The translations under genes and the position numbers were made by a program. From the NCBI RefSeq assembly GCF_022808695.1, contig NZ_JAKZKW010000013.1, forward strand, positions 40,918-104,917: a stretch of DNA of 64,000 nt. The letters are read 5' to 3'. Under the pieces are notes generated by a model. The model was not told the DNA's origin. It did no database searches and saw only the letters and a program-made list of their open reading frames with translations. The first letter of the stretch is position 1, and every line of letters starts with the position of its first letter. The stretch is from Fundidesulfovibrio soli. GTDB taxonomy: Bacteria > Desulfobacterota > Desulfovibrionia > Desulfovibrionales > Desulfovibrionaceae. Shown here one piece after another: positions 29,812 through 38,180 of the stretch.

Positions 29812-30144
29812 ATGACCCGCAGCGCACTCCTCTTCGTCTGCCTCGCCGGGGCTCTTGCCGCCCTGGCCCTGGGCTGCGCACAGCGCGGGCCAATGACTGA
29901 TTCCGAATTCCTGGGCTTCTGCCACTCCGCCGGGGGCCGCAACGACGCCTGCGACAACGTGGGCATCTGCGAGACCTACCTGCGGGGCGTCAGCAGCCAC
30001 GACCCCGACCTGGCCACCTGTCTGCAAGGCTGCGGCGAGGTGAAGCGCAAGCTCGAGTCCGGCCACAACCTGGCCTGCTCGCGCTCCATCGGCGGCGGCT
30101 ATGCCTGGTGTCAGCGCTCCTGCCGCACGCTTTACACCGAATAG
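29812..30144 (+). CDS. Small Cys-rich lipoprotein
   Basis: 110 residues with a lipoprotein signal peptide ending in Leu-Ala-Leu-Gly-Cys22. The mature part holds eight further Cys residues, spaced as expected for disulfides in a compact periplasmic fold (Phe-Cys-His, Asp-Ala-Cys-Asp, Gly-Ile-Cys-Glu, Thr-Cys-Leu, Gly-Cys-Gly). Its last 13 bases overlap the convergent HxlR gene. Function unknown; the Cys pairs may also bind metal. Confidence 0.75.
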   Translation: MTRSALLFVCLAGALAALALGCAQRGPMTDSEFLGFCHSAGGRNDACDNVGICETYLRGVSSHDPDLATCLQGCGEVKRKLESGHNLACSRSIGGGYAWCQRSCRTLYTE

Positions 30145-30566
30145 GCAGCCTCTTTCCGCTCGGCCCCGGGGGCATCTCCGGCCTTGCCCGCCCCCATCCG
30201 GCCCTTGGCCATATCCCGTTCGAAATCCTTGCCCCAGCCGCAGAGCATCTCCAGCACGGGCATCACGCTCCGCCCCCGCTCGGTGAGTGAATACTCCACC
30301 CTGGGCGGCACGCTGGCGTGGGCCTGCCGCAGGATCAGGCCGTCGGCCTCCATCTCCCGCAGCTGCTGGGTGAGCATCTTCTGCGAGGCCCCGGGCAGAA
30401 GGCGGCGCAACTCCCCGAAACGCCTGGTTCCGAGCGTCCCGAGCCGCCACAGCACCAGGGGCTTCCACTTGCCCCCGATCACGTGCAGGGCCAGCTCCAC
30501 GGAGCAGGTGTAGCGTTTTCCGGCGTATTGACGCTCCGGGCAGGAAGGGGGTGGCGTCTGTGGCAT
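30132..30566 (-). CDS. HxlR-family transcriptional regulator
   Basis: 144 residues, a winged-helix protein of the HxlR/YodB type. Typical features are the early Cys (Tyr-Thr-Cys-Ser-Val-Glu) that senses electrophiles in family members, [12 protein letters not shown] in helix 1-2, and [12 protein letters not shown] in the recognition region. The start at 30566 has an AGGA site; the longer frame to 30722 has no family similarity. It is divergent from the ferredoxin-nitroreductase gene, which it probably regulates. Confidence 0.9.
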   Translation of the reverse strand: MPQTPPPSCPERQYAGKRYTCSVELALHVIGGKWKPLVLWRLGTLGTRRFGELRRLLPGASQKMLTQQLREMEADGLILRQAHASVPPRVEYSLTERGRSVMPVLEMLCGWGKDFERDMAKGRMGAGKAGDAPGAERKEAAYSV

Positions 30567-30739
30567 GGTTGCGTCCTGTGCTTGCGGATTCGGGCAGGGG
30601 ATTGGATACGGCGGGCGCCGTAAAGGGTCAATACCATCCATACTATACTGCGGGGCCGGTACGGAGGAAAAAGTGCCTACTTGCGCACGCCACCCGTACG
30701 GATGCAATGCGGACACATTCACCGCACACAGGAGGCCCC
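30567..30739. promoter_or_regulatory. Divergent regulatory region between hxlR-type and nitroreductase genes
   Basis: 173 bases. It contains a tandem ATACTATACT (30640-30649) that could be a -10/operator region, and a short inverted repeat GTGC-N7-GCAC (30673-30687). HxlR proteins bind imperfect inverted repeats in such positions, but which element is used cannot be told from sequence. Confidence 0.4.
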
Positions 30740-31522
30740 ATGAGCCTGATTCAAGTTGACGAGGTATTGTGCCGCAAGGACGGCATCTGCATCCGGGTGT
30801 GCCCCAAGCAGTGCCTGGTTCCCGACGCCGAAGGGCGGCCCGTGGCCGACCCCGAGAGCGCCTGCATCGACTGCGGCCATTGCGAGGCAGTCTGCCCCCA
30901 CGGCGCGCTGCGCCACACCCGCCTGGCCACCGACGGCTTCGTGCCCGCCCGCATCGACGCGGTGGCGCCCGAAGCCCTGGCCGCGCTGATGCGCTCCAGG
31001 CGCTCGGTGCGCGCCTACAAGCCCGACACCCTGGACCGCCCGGTGCTTGAGACCCTGCTGGAGACCGCGCGCTACGCCCCCACCGGGGTCAACGCCCAAC
31101 AGGTCTGCTGGAACGTGCTCTCCGGCGCGCAGGCCTGCCGCGACCTGGCCGGGCTGGTGGTGGACTGGATGCGCGCAAACAACGTGATGCCGCTCTACAT
31201 CGAGCTCTGGGACAAGGGGCAGGAGGTCGTGCTGCGCGGCGCGCCCCATGTGGCCGTGGCCCACACCCCCAAGGACGCCCTGATCGGCAGCGTGGACTGC
31301 GTGATCGCCGCCACCTACATGGAGCTGGCCGCCGCCTCCATGGGCCTGGGCGCCTGCTGGGCGGGCATCCTCATGTTCGCCGCCAAAAACCATCCGCCCG
31401 TGGCCAAGGCCCTGGGCATCCCCGAGGGCAACGAGGTCCACGCCGGTCTGATGCTCGGGCGGCCGCAGTTCCGCTACACCCTGGCCCCGCCCCGCAAGCC
31501 CCTGCGGGTGGCCTGGCTGTAG
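30740..31522 (+). CDS. Ferredoxin-nitroreductase fusion protein
   Basis: 260 residues. An N-terminal two-cluster ferredoxin domain (about 1-62) has Cys11-x5-Cys17-x3-Cys21-Pro-x2-Cys25 and a regular Cys-x2-Cys-x2-Cys-x3-Cys-Pro. A nitroreductase domain follows with [10 protein letters not shown] (FMN-binding Arg) and [10 protein letters not shown]. Electrons probably pass from the Fe-S clusters to FMN and then to a nitro, quinone or similar electrophile. AGGAGGCCCC precedes the ATG. Divergent from an HxlR regulator, matching inducible detoxification. The first cluster's C-x5-C spacing is atypical. Confidence 0.9.
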   Translation: MSLIQVDEVLCRKDGICIRVCPKQCLVPDAEGRPVADPESACIDCGHCEAVCPHGALRHTRLATDGFVPARIDAVAPEALAALMRSRRSVRAYKPDTLDRPVLETLLETARYAPTGVNAQQVCWNVLSGAQACRDLAGLVVDWMRANNVMPLYIELWDKGQEVVLRGAPHVAVAHTPKDALIGSVDCVIAATYMELAAASMGLGACWAGILMFAAKNHPPVAKALGIPEGNEVHAGLMLGRPQFRYTLAPPRKPLRVAWL

Positions 31523-31636
31523 CGAGGCGCACGCGGAGCTTCCCGTACGGCTAATGTGCGCTGCGCGTTGAAACCATCGTGCTTAACTCAGCAAACCAGG
31601 TCATGCTTTTCATAGTCGCGACACTGGCTCGGCCCT

Positions 31637-31677
31637 GCGCCCCCGGCCGGAAGAACGGTCTTCCGGGCCGGGGGCGC
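31637..31677 (+). terminator. Long hairpin after the nitroreductase gene
   Basis: GCGCCCCCGGCCGGAAGA (31637-31654) pairs with 31659-31677 across an ACGG loop, an 18-bp stem with one bulged C. No T-run follows. The rest of 31523-31846 holds the marR promoter and nothing else recognisable. Confidence 0.55.
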
Positions 31678-31790
31678 GTCGCCCCTTCGCACATCCCGCA
31701 CTCTCGGCTGTAACGGCTTCAGTTTCTGGAGCGTCCTAACTTTCATCAAGCATCTTCGCCTCCCGCAACAGTGGCGTGCTCATTTTCCCC

Positions 31791-31819
31791 TTTACAAACA
31801 TTAGCCAGCTAATTATTAG
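31791..31819 (+). promoter_or_regulatory. marR-emrAB promoter with embedded operator
   Basis: TTTACA (31791-31796), a 17-base spacer, and TATTAG (31814-31819) form a fair sigma-70 promoter in an otherwise AT-poor region. Inside the spacer lies TTAGC-CA-GCTAA (31801-31812), a perfect inverted repeat. MarR binding there would block polymerase, so autorepression of the operon is inferred. Confidence 0.6.
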
Positions 31820-31846
31820 GCGGCAAACGATGCCCGGAGGGACGTT

Positions 31847-32356
31847 ATGATTTTAAAGGAAATGCCCAGCTACCAGGTGCTCACCGAGAAGGCCAAACGT
31901 TACCCCAACCTGGATGTCCTTATCACAGAGGCCTACCTGCACGTGCTGCGCACGGGCACCATCCTGCACCACAACGTGGAGCGCAAGCTGGCGAAGCTCG
32001 GCCTGTCCTACGGCCGCTTCCTGGTGCTCTCCCTGCTCTCCAAGGAGGACGGCCCCGTGCCCGTGTGCAAGCTGGCCGAGCTGGCGGGCGTGACCACGCC
32101 CACGGTCTCGGCCGTTCTTTCGGGACTGGTGCGCGACGGCCTGGTGCGCCGCGTCGAGGACCAGGCCGACCGCCGCGTGGTGCGCATCGAGCTGCTCCCT
32201 TCGGCCCAGAAGATACTGGACGACGTGCTGCCCCTGCTCATCGAGAACCACAACAACGTCATGGGCGACTTCAGCAAGGATGAGCTCAAGACGCTGGTCA
32301 GCCTGCTCTCCAGGGTCCGCCTGGACACGAATTACCTCGAGGCTTGCGAGCAGTAG
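31847..32356 (+). CDS. MarR-family transcriptional regulator
   Basis: 169 residues. The winged helix is visible: Val-Cys-Lys-Leu-Ala-Glu-Leu-Ala-Gly-Val-Thr-Thr-Pro-Thr-Val-Ser (recognition helix), then the wing Arg-Val-Glu-Asp-Gln-Ala-Asp-Arg-Arg-Val-Val-Arg-Ile, diagnostic of MarR. CGGAGGGACGTT precedes the ATG. It heads the efflux genes emrA and emrB, a standard MarR-EmrAB arrangement in which a small toxic ligand relieves repression. Confidence 0.92.
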   Translation: MILKEMPSYQVLTEKAKRYPNLDVLITEAYLHVLRTGTILHHNVERKLAKLGLSYGRFLVLSLLSKEDGPVPVCKLAELAGVTTPTVSAVLSGLVRDGLVRRVEDQADRRVVRIELLPSAQKILDDVLPLLIENHNNVMGDFSKDELKTLVSLLSRVRLDTNYLEACEQ

Positions 32357-32361
32357 GTTCT

Positions 32362-33459
32362 ATGAAAGAGACGTCACCGCCCCAAGGAACATCCCCCGAA
32401 AGGGAGGCCGCGCCAAACGACTCGATCCAGCCCTCCAGGCCGCGCCGCAGACTGCCAAAGGCTCTGCTCCTGCTGCTGGCCGCCGCCGGGCTGGCCTACG
32501 GCGGGCACTGGTGGTGGGCCGCCCGGGCCTTCGAGACAACCGACGACGCCTTCGTCACCGGCCGCGTGACCAACCTGGCGCCCCAGGTGGCCGGGCGCGT
32601 GCTGGAAGTGCTTGTGGAGGACAACCAGAAGGTCGAGAAAGGACAGCTCCTGGCCCGCATCGACCCCGCCTCCTTCAGCGTCAGGCTCCACCAGGCCGAG
32701 GCCGACCTGGCCGAGGCACAGCAAAAGCTTGCCGAAGCCCAGGCCCAGCACCAGTCCGCCCTGGCCTCCGTGGAGCAGGCCAAGGCCGACTCCGCCTCGG
32801 CCGAGGCCCAGGCGGCCAACGCCGCCACGGACCTGACCCGCTACAACCAGCTGGTGCAGTCCGGGGCGGTGTCGCAGCAGGCCCGCGACAACGCGGACAC
32901 GCTCTCGCGCACCAACGCGGCCGGGCTGCAGTCCGCGCGCAAGCGCCAGCTCTCCGCCCAGGCCCAGGCCGACCTGGCCGCCGCCAGGATACAGACTGCC
33001 CAGGCCGGTGTGGACAAGGCCAAGGCCGCCCTGGAGCAGGCCCGACTGGACCTCTCCTACACCGAGATCGCCTCCCCGGTTGCCGCCCGCGTGACCAAGA
33101 AGGCCCTGGAGCCCGGAGACTACGTGCAGGTGGGCCAGGCCGTCATGAGCCTCGTGCAGGACGGCCTCTGGGTCGTCGCCAACTTCAAGGAGACCCAGCT
33201 CAAGGGCATGAAGCCAGGGCAGCCCGTCAGCCTCGTCATCGACGCCTACCCCGACCGGACCTTCAACGGCCGCGTGGAGAGCCTGCAAGCGGGCACAGGC
33301 GCGGTGTTCAGCCTGCTGCCCCCCCAGAACGCCTCGGGCAACTACGTGAAGGTGGTGCAGCGCGTGCCCGTGAAGATCGTGTTCGACGCCCTGCCCGGCG
33401 AAGCCGAGATGCACCTGGCCCCGGGCATGTCCGTGGTGCCCACCGTCAAGGTGCGCTAG
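32362..33459 (+). CDS. emrA: EmrA/HlyD-type membrane fusion protein
   Basis: 365 residues. A cytoplasmic Pro/Arg-rich tail, one membrane helix (about residues 34-54), then the biotinyl-lipoyl-like half (Asp-Asp-Ala-Phe-Val-Thr-Gly-Arg-Val), a long Ala/Gln/Glu coiled-coil hairpin (about 110-215), and the second half (Ile-Ala-Ser-Pro-Val-Ala-Ala-Arg-Val) with the beta-barrel. It bridges EmrB to an outer-membrane channel, which is not encoded nearby. The ATG is 5 bases after the marR stop; a TTG at 32344 is the alternative. Confidence 0.92.
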   Translation: MKETSPPQGTSPEREAAPNDSIQPSRPRRRLPKALLLLLAAAGLAYGGHWWWAARAFETTDDAFVTGRVTNLAPQVAGRVLEVLVEDNQKVEKGQLLARIDPASFSVRLHQAEADLAEAQQKLAEAQAQHQSALASVEQAKADSASAEAQAANAATDLTRYNQLVQSGAVSQQARDNADTLSRTNAAGLQSARKRQLSAQAQADLAAARIQTAQAGVDKAKAALEQARLDLSYTEIASPVAARVTKKALEPGDYVQVGQAVMSLVQDGLWVVANFKETQLKGMKPGQPVSLVIDAYPDRTFNGRVESLQAGTGAVFSLLPPQNASGNYVKVVQRVPVKIVFDALPGEAEMHLAPGMSVVPTVKVR

Positions 33460-33463
33460 GCCC

Positions 33464-35035
33464 ATGGCGCACGAAGCAGAGGCCTGGCGGCCCACGCACA
33501 GCCCCTGGCTCATCGCCCTGGCCGTGATGCTGGCCACGTTCCTGGAGGTGCTGGACACCTCCGTGGCCAACGTGGCCCTGCCCTACATGGCGGGCAACCT
33601 CTCCTCCACCCTGGACGAGGCCACCTGGGTGCTCACCAGCTACCTGGTGGCCAACGCCGTGGTGCTGCCCATGACGGGCTGGCTCTCGGTGCGCTTCGGG
33701 CGCAAGCGCTTCCTGCTGGCCTGCGTGGCCGTGTTCACGCTGGCCTCCGCCATCTGCGGCGCGGCCACCAGCATGGGCGCGCTTGTCTTCTGGCGCGTGG
33801 TGCAGGGCGCGGCGGGCGGGGCCCTGCAGCCGCTCTCCCAGGCCATCCTCATGGAGAGCTTCCCGCCTGAGAAGCGCGGCGTGGGCATGGCCATCTTCGG
33901 CCTGGGCGTGGTGGTGGCCCCCATCATCGGGCCGACCCTCGGCGGCTGGATCACGGACAACTACTCCTGGCGCTGGATCTTCTACGTCAACCTGCCATTC
34001 GGGGCCCTGGCCATGCTGCTGTGCCACGCCCTCATCGAGGACCCGCCCTACCTGGCCAAGGCCCGGGCCAAGGCGCAAGGCATGGACTACATGGGCTTCG
34101 CCCTCATGGCCCTGTGGCTGGCCACCCTGCAGATCGTGCTGGACAAGGGCCAGCAGGAAGACTGGTTCGAGACCCCCTGGATCCTCTGGTTCTCCATCGT
34201 CTCGGGCCTGTCCATGCTGGCCTTCGTGCTCTGGGAGCTTCGGGCCAAGGCGCCCATCGTGGACCTGCGGGTGCTCAAGGACCGCAACTTCGCCTCCGGC
34301 ACCTTCATGATGACCATCCTCGGCGTGGTGCTCTACGGCTCCGTGGCGCTCTTGCCGCTGTTCCTGCAGAGCCTGATGAGCTACTCCGCGCTGGACAGCG
34401 GCCTGGCCATCAGCCCTCGCGGCGTGGGCGCGGTCATGGCCATGATGCTGGTGGGCAAGATGATCGGCAGGATAGACAGCCGCGTGTTCATCGGCTGCGG
34501 CTTCACGGGCCTGGCCCTGGTCTGCTTCCACTTCGCCGGGATCAACCTCGACATCTCCATGACGGACATCATCGCCCCCAACGTGGCCATGGGCCTGGCC
34601 ATGGGCATCATCTTCGTGCCCCTGACCACCACGGCCATGGGCGGGTTGCGCAACGAGCAGATGGGCAACGCCTCGGGCATCTTCAACCTGATGCGCAACC
34701 TGGGGGGCAGCATCGGCATCTCCGTGGTGATGACGCTCATCTCCCGCGGGACGCAGAGCCACCAGTCGGAGCTGGCCCGCAACCTGAACGCCACCAGCCC
34801 CATGTTCCAGCGCTACCTGCACGACATCTCGGCCTACATGAGCCAGCTGGGCGACCCGGTAGCCGCCAAGCAGAAGGCCCTGGCCGTGCTCCAGGCCATG
34901 CTCGCCCAACAGGCCAGCATGATGGCCTATATTGACAACTTCAGGCTTCTTGGAGTGCTATGCCTGTGCTGCCTGCCCGGGCTGGCGCTCATGCGCGCAG
35001 GGCGCAAGGCGGCGGGCGACGTGCCCATGCACTGA
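33464..35035 (+). CDS. emrB: EmrB-type multidrug efflux transporter (DHA2, MFS)
   Basis: 523 residues, about 14 transmembrane helices. Motifs: Leu-Asp-Thr-Ser-Val-Ala-Asn-Val-Ala-Leu-Pro in helix 1, Gly-Trp-Leu-Ser-Val-Arg-Phe-Gly-Arg-Lys-Arg (motif A), Gly-Pro-Thr-Leu-Gly-Gly-Trp-Ile (antiporter motif C) and Trp-Arg-Trp-Ile-Phe-Tyr-Val-Asn-Leu-Pro. It exports drugs or other hydrophobic compounds by proton antiport with EmrA. It begins 4 bases after emrA, so the two are coupled. Confidence 0.93.
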   Translation: MAHEAEAWRPTHSPWLIALAVMLATFLEVLDTSVANVALPYMAGNLSSTLDEATWVLTSYLVANAVVLPMTGWLSVRFGRKRFLLACVAVFTLASAICGAATSMGALVFWRVVQGAAGGALQPLSQAILMESFPPEKRGVGMAIFGLGVVVAPIIGPTLGGWITDNYSWRWIFYVNLPFGALAMLLCHALIEDPPYLAKARAKAQGMDYMGFALMALWLATLQIVLDKGQQEDWFETPWILWFSIVSGLSMLAFVLWELRAKAPIVDLRVLKDRNFASGTFMMTILGVVLYGSVALLPLFLQSLMSYSALDSGLAISPRGVGAVMAMMLVGKMIGRIDSRVFIGCGFTGLALVCFHFAGINLDISMTDIIAPNVAMGLAMGIIFVPLTTTAMGGLRNEQMGNASGIFNLMRNLGGSIGISVVMTLISRGTQSHQSELARNLNATSPMFQRYLHDISAYMSQLGDPVAAKQKALAVLQAMLAQQASMMAYIDNFRLLGVLCLCCLPGLALMRAGRKAAGDVPMH

Positions 35036-35082
35036 GGCTTGCGAGGATGCACCCAAACCACGACCCATCGGAGGTTTCGCAT

Positions 35083-36102
35083 ATGGATATGGCAGCCATG
35101 CGCAAGAAGGCGCGCGAGGACATGAAGGGATACTGCCGGGTCTGCCCGGCGTGCGACGGCAGGGCCTGCGCCGGGGAAGTGCCCGGCATGGGCGGGGCGG
35201 GCACCGGTTCGGCCTTCATGGCCAACCTGGAGGCCCTGAAGAACTGGCGGCTGAACATGCGCACCATCCACGGCGCGCGCGAGGCCGACACCAGCCTGAC
35301 CCTGTTCGGCCGGAATCTCTCCATGCCCATCCTGGCCGCGCCCATGACCGGCGTGAGCTACAACATGGGCGGCAAGCTGGCCGAGGACGTCTATTCCGAG
35401 ATGATCATCGCGGGCGCCGAGGCCGCCGGGACCATGGGCATGACCGGCGACGGGGCCGACGCGGCCATGTATGACGGCGGCGTGGCCGCCATCGCCAAGC
35501 ACGGCGGCCTGGGCGTTCCCTTCATCAAGCCCAGGGCCCAGAGCGAGATCATCGCCCGCATCCGCCAGGCTGAGCAGGCCGGAGCCGTGGCCGTGGGCAT
35601 GGACATCGACGGCGCGGGGCTCATCACCATGGCCCTCAAGGGCCAGCCCGTAGGCCCCAAGACCTTCGTGGAGCTCAAGGAGATCGTGGCCGCCACCAGC
35701 CTGCCCTTCATCGTCAAGGGCGTGATGACCCCGGACGAAGCCCAGCTGGCCGTCAGCGCGGGCGCCGCGGCCGTGGTGGTCTCAAACCACGGCGGGCGCG
35801 TGCTGGATTCGACCCCCGGCGCGGCCGAGGTGCTCCCCGAGATCGCTGAGAAGATCAAGGGCCGCGCCGTGATCCTGGCGGACGGCGGCGTGCGTTCCGG
35901 CTCGGATGTGTTGAAGCTCTTGGCCCTGGGCGCCGACGCGGTGCTGGTGGGCAGGCCCATGGCCGTGGGCGCGTTCGGCGCAGGTGCCGAGGGCGTGGCC
36001 GCGCTGCTGAACAAGATGCGCTCGGAGCTGGTCTCGGCCATGCTGCTCACGGGCACGGCCAACGTGCGCGAGGTCAGCAGGGACATCCTGACCGCCCGCT
36101 GA
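35083..36102 (+). CDS. FMN-dependent 2-hydroxyacid oxidase/dehydrogenase with N-terminal Cys motif
   Basis: 339 residues of the lactate oxidase/glycolate oxidase fold. FMN and substrate motifs: Ala-Ala-Pro-Met-Thr-Gly, Phe-Ile-Val-Lys-Gly-Val, the catalytic Ser-Asn-His-Gly-Gly-Arg-Val-Leu-Asp, and Ala-Asp-Gly-Gly-Val-Arg-Ser-Gly-Ser-Asp. The N-terminus has four Cys at 18, 21, 24 and 29, not part of the classical family and suited to an Fe-S cluster or metal. The ATG at 35083 has GGAGG eight bases upstream. It follows emrB by 47 bases but is probably functionally separate; a lactate-type substrate is an inference. Confidence 0.85.
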   Translation: MDMAAMRKKAREDMKGYCRVCPACDGRACAGEVPGMGGAGTGSAFMANLEALKNWRLNMRTIHGAREADTSLTLFGRNLSMPILAAPMTGVSYNMGGKLAEDVYSEMIIAGAEAAGTMGMTGDGADAAMYDGGVAAIAKHGGLGVPFIKPRAQSEIIARIRQAEQAGAVAVGMDIDGAGLITMALKGQPVGPKTFVELKEIVAATSLPFIVKGVMTPDEAQLAVSAGAAAVVVSNHGGRVLDSTPGAAEVLPEIAEKIKGRAVILADGGVRSGSDVLKLLALGADAVLVGRPMAVGAFGAGAEGVAALLNKMRSELVSAMLLTGTANVREVSRDILTAR

Positions 36103-36128
36103 ACCTCGATTGCCTGAATGAATAAAAT

Positions 36129-36168
36129 GCCCCCTGGCGCTTGCGCGCCAGGGGGCTTCTCTGTTTTT
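36129..36168 (+). terminator. Bidirectional intrinsic terminator
   Basis: A perfect 12-bp stem (GCCCCCTGGCGC at 36129-36140 and GCGCCAGGGGGC at 36145-36156) with loop TTGC. It is followed by TTCTCTGTTTTT on the plus strand and by ATTTTATT on the minus strand. It separates the convergent oxidase and CyuA-type genes. Confidence 0.9.
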
Positions 36169-36216
36169 CCGCCCGGTGCCCCCCCGATGCGAGGCGTGTT
36201 TATCCAGGACGCGCCG

Positions 36217-37536
36217 CTAGTAGGCCAGGGTGGCGATACGCTTTGCCAGCATGATGTTGAGGATGGTCCTGTCGGTCTCGATCATGCCTTCGGTGCTGAG
36301 CGCCCCCACGTTGCGCATGGTCTGCTCGGGGGAGGCGTCGATGATGCCGTCCGTGGGTTTGACCTTGACCCCGTGAAGCGAAAATAGCGCCGCCTGCACG
36401 GCGGTTCCGGCCGCCGTGGCCAGCTTGAGGGCGCACCCGGCCTTGGCCCCGTCGCAGACGACCCCGGCCAGGTCCTCCATGAGGTTCTTGATGGCCCCTG
36501 CCACATGGTGCACGTCCCCCCCAAGCAGGTAGGACACGCCGGCCGTGGCTCCCGCCCCGGCCGCGACGGAGCACCCGCAGACCGCCGAGAGCCTGCCCGT
36601 GTGGGACTTCACATACGCGGTGATGATATGGCTCAGGCCAATGGCTCTCAACACGGTGCGGTGGTCGCACTCCACGTAGTCCTTCACGGCCCAAATGGGC
36701 AGGATCGCCGTGAGCCCGTGGTTGCCGCTCCCGGCGGAGCTCATGGCGGGGAGCTTCACGCCATCCATGCGGGCGTCGGCAGCGGCGGAGGTGAGCATAC
36801 GCGCGGCCAGGAACATGTCCTTTTGCATGAGCTTCTGGCGCACCAGGCGCTCGAAGGTCTTGCCCACGCCCAATCCAGGCCCGTGCTTGAGCCCGTAATC
36901 AGCCAGGGCCATGTTGTGGCGAACGCCTTCTTCCAGGAAGGCCATGTCATCATCGTCCAGCTCGTCCGCCAAGTCGATGAGCCGGTCCAGGGGCAATTCC
37001 TTGAGCCAGGCCTCAAGCTCGGCCACGCCTGCCGCCCCGCCGCGCCCTGCGCTGAGCAGGGGGGTGTTCTCGACAGGGATGCCGTCCAGGGAGAGCGAGA
37101 CGATATGGTCATGGTGCTGTTCGATGACCGCTTCCGCCACGGAGTTCCCGTTGCGGGCCTCCACGCGCACGTGAAGACCGCGCCTGTCGGAAAGCAGGTG
37201 CAGGCTCACGTTGCCCCTGCCCAGCAGGTCTTTGGCCTGCTTCAGGGCCTGGGGCGTCAGCGTGTCGAGGACCTCGAGCCGTCGGGCCGGGTCGCCCCCC
37301 GCGGCGCCCAGCGCGGCGGCCGTATCCAGTCCGGAGAGTCCGCCTGTGCCGGGGATGGAGACCGCCAGGCCGTTCTTGTAGACATTGGGGTCCACCCAGA
37401 CATCCAGGCGGTCGAAGGCCTTCCCGGGAAGGAGCGAGACAGCCGCAGCCGCGGCGAGCGCCACGGCCACCGGTTCGGTGCAGCCCAGCGCGGGAGCCAC
37501 CTCCAGGCGCAAGATATCCTTCACGCAATAGCTCAT
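36217..37536 (-). CDS. CyuA / serine dehydratase-alpha-like Fe-S enzyme (UPF0597)
   Basis: 439 residues of the UPF0597 family (YhaM/CyuA), proposed L-cysteine desulfidases that release sulfide, ammonia and pyruvate. Conserved Cys residues are visible: Ala-Leu-Gly-Cys19-Thr-Glu-Pro, Val-Cys-Gly-Cys-Ser-Val-Ala-Ala-Gly, and Val-Val-Cys-Asp-Gly-Ala-Lys-Ala-Gly-Cys-Ala, plus Ser-Ser-Ala-Gly-Ser-Gly-Asn-His-Gly. The start at 37536 opens onto the conserved N-terminus. It lies downstream of the glycan genes with a 52-base gap, and may be read from the same transcript without being part of that pathway. Confidence 0.87.
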   Translation of the reverse strand: MSYCVKDILRLEVAPALGCTEPVAVALAAAAAVSLLPGKAFDRLDVWVDPNVYKNGLAVSIPGTGGLSGLDTAAALGAAGGDPARRLEVLDTLTPQALKQAKDLLGRGNVSLHLLSDRRGLHVRVEARNGNSVAEAVIEQHHDHIVSLSLDGIPVENTPLLSAGRGGAAGVAELEAWLKELPLDRLIDLADELDDDDMAFLEEGVRHNMALADYGLKHGPGLGVGKTFERLVRQKLMQKDMFLAARMLTSAAADARMDGVKLPAMSSAGSGNHGLTAILPIWAVKDYVECDHRTVLRAIGLSHIITAYVKSHTGRLSAVCGCSVAAGAGATAGVSYLLGGDVHHVAGAIKNLMEDLAGVVCDGAKAGCALKLATAAGTAVQAALFSLHGVKVKPTDGIIDASPEQTMRNVGALSTEGMIETDRTILNIMLAKRIATLAY

Positions 37537-37588
37537 GCCAGCCTCCCTGAAGTTCTCGGATCACCCGGCGAGGCCGGAGCGCCCGCGC

Positions 37589-38170
37589 CTACTTCCGCCC
37601 CTTGGACGCCACAATCGTATCCAGCAGGCAGTGGCACACCGAGTGGTGCAGCACCTCCACCGGGCCGTACGCCTCCACGGGCACGTAGAAGTTGGCGTCG
37701 CCCAGGGCGCGCAGGGGGTTGTCCGCCTTGAACCCGGTGAGCGTCAGCACCCCGGCGCCCTTGGCCCTGGCCGCGCCCGCCGCCAGCAGCACGTTCTCAG
37801 AGCGCCCGCTGGAGCTGATGCAGACCAGAATGTCGCCGGGGTCCGCGAACATCTCCACGGGTTTCTCGAACAGGTGGGGGTAGCCGAAGTCGTTGCCGAT
37901 GCAGGTCAGCCCGGCGATGTCGTTGAAGGCCATGGCGCGCATGCCCCCGGCCTTCCAGAAATCCGTGCCCATGTGGGAGGAGATGGCGGCCGAGGCCCCG
38001 TTGCCCACGAACATGAGCTTGCCCCCGGCCGCGGTGCGCTCAACGATCCAGGCGGCGGCGGCCTCGATGCCCTCCTCCAGGGGGAGGGTGCGGCCCGAGG
38101 CGTCGGTGTAGACGATCTCGCGGGTCAGGGCGCGCAGGGTGTCGTAGAATGCGGCTGCGGAAGATTTCAT
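37589..38170 (-). CDS. SIS-domain sugar-phosphate isomerase (GmhA-like)
   Basis: 193 residues with the SIS fold: Met-Phe-Val-Gly-Asn-Gly-Ala-Ser-Ala-Ala (phosphate loop) and Ile-Ser-Ser-Ser-Gly-Arg-Ser-Glu-Asn-Val. The length and the Gly-Asn-Gly-x-Ser pattern match sedoheptulose-7-phosphate isomerase, which makes heptose precursors for lipopolysaccharide and S-layer glycans. Whether it acts on heptose or another keto-sugar phosphate is not certain. It starts 10 bases after the flippase gene, within the glycan block. Confidence 0.85.
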   Translation of the reverse strand: MKSSAAAFYDTLRALTREIVYTDASGRTLPLEEGIEAAAAWIVERTAAGGKLMFVGNGASAAISSHMGTDFWKAGGMRAMAFNDIAGLTCIGNDFGYPHLFEKPVEMFADPGDILVCISSSGRSENVLLAAGAARAKGAGVLTLTGFKADNPLRALGDANFYVPVEAYGPVEVLHHSVCHCLLDTIVASKGRK

Positions 38171-38180
38171 GTCATGCTCC

